Shown here: piece by piece, positions 5,127-5,863 of the stretch | Layout of the letters: every line of letters starts with the position of its first letter | How positions within the stretch are numbered: position 1 is the stretch's first letter | Origin: Candidatus Bathyarchaeota archaeon | GTDB taxonomy: Archaea > Thermoproteota > Bathyarchaeia > 40CM-2-53-6 > RBG-13-38-9 | Direction: 5' to 3' | Length of the DNA stretch: 5,863 nt | Assembly (NCBI GenBank): GCA_026015225.1 | Contig: JAOZGV010000123.1 | Coordinates: 1-5,863, forward strand | Translations under genes and position numbers: made by a program | Notes under the pieces: generated by a model | The model's input: only the letters and a program-made list of their open reading frames with translations | What the model was told of the DNA's origin: nothing | Databases searched by the model: none

Positions 5127-5816
5127 TCATACCCTCCTTAGAAAATTGAGAAGAAAAGTTATTGAAAATACTACTAGCATGAGAATCATAGCAAGTGCTA
5201 TACTGAATGCTATCTCCCCTCTGGCTGTTTCAAGTGTTATGGATGTAGTTAATACCCTAGTTACATACCTGATATTTCCTCCTATCATCATTGCTATACC
5301 AAGCTCTGCAAAGGCTCTACTAAATGATGCCATGATGGATAGGACTATGCCCCAAATCGCCTCTTGCATAATGGCAAAATTAGTCTGAAGTCTGGAAGCA
5401 CCTAAAGTCTTAGCAAGATCTCTAATTTCGATATCTATGGATTCTATAGCGCTGCATGCAAAACTGACAAGTATCGGCGTAATTAGAACTGCTTGACCAA
5501 TAGATATTCCAAGGGGCGTATAAAGAAGTCTAAAAATCCCTAATGGACCACTCTTCGATAATAACAAGTATAAAATGAGACCTAATGCAACTGTTGGAAT
5601 TCCAAGCATTGCATTAAAGAATCCCCTAATAAATCTTCTTCCAGGAAAAGATGAGATCCCGAGCACTATAGCTATAGGCAATCCCCATAAGCATGAGAGT
5701 AAAGTTGCGAATCCAGATATAGAAATTGACCTAAGAGTGATAGAGAATACTTCTTGGTCTCCACTCAAGATTAATCTAATGGCCTTACTTATCTCTTCAA
5801 AAATTGTTTCAAACAT
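5127..5816 (-). CDS. tupB: Tungstate-type ABC transporter permease (TupB-like)
   Basis: A 229-residue membrane permease of the BPD_transp_1 fold with about five spans (near 29-52, 65-87, 102-124, 152-174 and 203-226). Several stretches match TupB closely as I know the family: the N-terminal AIRLILSGDQEV, SSFPGRRFIRGFFN, LLLSKSGPLG (85-93), and MIGGNIRYVTRVLTTSITLETARGE (177-201). The cytoplasmic coupling loop is at about 132-157 (RDLAKTLGAS...EAIWGI), where the conserved Gly is G139. Length is normal for the family. It passes tungstate, or possibly molybdate, delivered by the binding protein. The ATG start overlaps the stop codon of the preceding binding-protein gene by 8 bp, so it is translationally coupled. 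Only a weak GTGAAG Shine-Dalgarno precedes it. Confidence 0.87.
   Translation of the reverse strand: MFETIFEEISKAIRLILSGDQEVFSITLRSISISGFATLLSCLWGLPIAIVLGISSFPGRRFIRGFFNAMLGIPTVALGLILYLLLSKSGPLGIFRLLYTPLGISIGQAVLITPILVSFACSAIESIDIEIRDLAKTLGASRLQTNFAIMQEAIWGIVLSIMASFSRAFAELGIAMMIGGNIRYVTRVLTTSITLETARGEIAFSIALAMILMLVVFSITFLLNFLRRV
5132..5137 (-). promoter_or_regulatory. Shine-Dalgarno for the ATPase gene
   Basis: On the - strand AAGGAGGG lies within the last codons of the permease gene, 9 bases before the TTG start at 5122. It decides the TTG start and implies translational coupling. Confidence 0.75.
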
Positions 5817-5863
5817 TTGGCTTCACAAAAAAAGGTTGATGAAGATTCCAGAAGTCATTTTTG
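5809..5863 (-). CDS. 3' end of an upstream transporter gene, probably the tungstate-binding protein (partial)
   Basis: The last 17 codons of a frame that enters from beyond the right edge, reading KNDFWNLHQPFFVKPNV, then TGA. It overlaps the permease start by 8 bp, which is typical of real operon junctions. Tungstate operons are commonly ordered binding protein, permease, ATPase, so this is most likely the extracytoplasmic binding protein (TupA-like). The visible tail is too short to identify by its own sequence. Confidence 0.55.
   Translation of the reverse strand, partial: KNDFWNLHQPFFVKPNV

Noticed and set aside
1..5863. CRISPR array, insertion sequence or prophage
   Set aside because: No regularly spaced repeats, transposase or integrase motifs, or terminal inverted repeats with target duplications were seen; the octamer repeat around the tRNA is too short to claim an attachment site.

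Overview
The window reads as a piece of an AT-rich archaeal chromosome. The evidence is a tRNA-Leu(CAG) with an encoded CCA, a small SWIM zinc-finger protein of an archaeal type, an XRE regulator paired with a DUF2178 membrane protein, heavy use of AGA/AGG and ATA codons, and TTG starts. Strong Shine-Dalgarno sequences precede only the genes inside operons and the cupin gene. The lineage cannot be fixed from sequence alone; a TACK/Asgard-like or mesophilic euryarchaeal source is a guess.

Layout. 1-300 is AT-rich with no supported gene. 301-717 (+) encodes a 138-residue SWIM zinc-finger protein. 766-885 (+) is a 39-codon single-span membrane protein. 954-1041 (+) is tRNA-Leu(CAG). Directly after it lies a perfect 20-bp palindrome, which also overlaps the stop codon of a convergent single-domain cupin gene (1061-1453, -). 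The divergent intergenic region 1454-1671 carries several inverted repeats, including a perfect 10-bp pair just upstream of an XRE-type regulator (1672-1905, +). That gene overlaps a DUF2178 four-span membrane protein (1881-2279, +), followed by a CPBP (CAAX-like) intramembrane protease (2354-3160, +). 3324-4334 (+) encodes an unrecognised exported or membrane-anchored protein with an acidic Glu/Thr-rich stretch, a possible second membrane span and a Cys-rich C-terminus. The right end (4403-5863, -) is a tungstate-type ABC transporter operon in the order binding protein (only its last 17 codons visible), permease (TupB-like), ATPase (TupC-like).

How the genes work together. The regulator and DUF2178 gene are translationally overlapping and probably one autoregulated unit. 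The CPBP protease 74 bp downstream is on the same strand and may belong to the same membrane-stress or immunity-like cassette, which is inference. The transporter genes overlap or sit within 10 bp and should form one complex importing tungstate, or possibly molybdate, for pterin-dependent enzymes. The remaining genes look like independent single-gene units.

The least explained items are the Cys-rich exported protein, the 39-codon membrane peptide, and the operator-like repeats upstream of the regulator.
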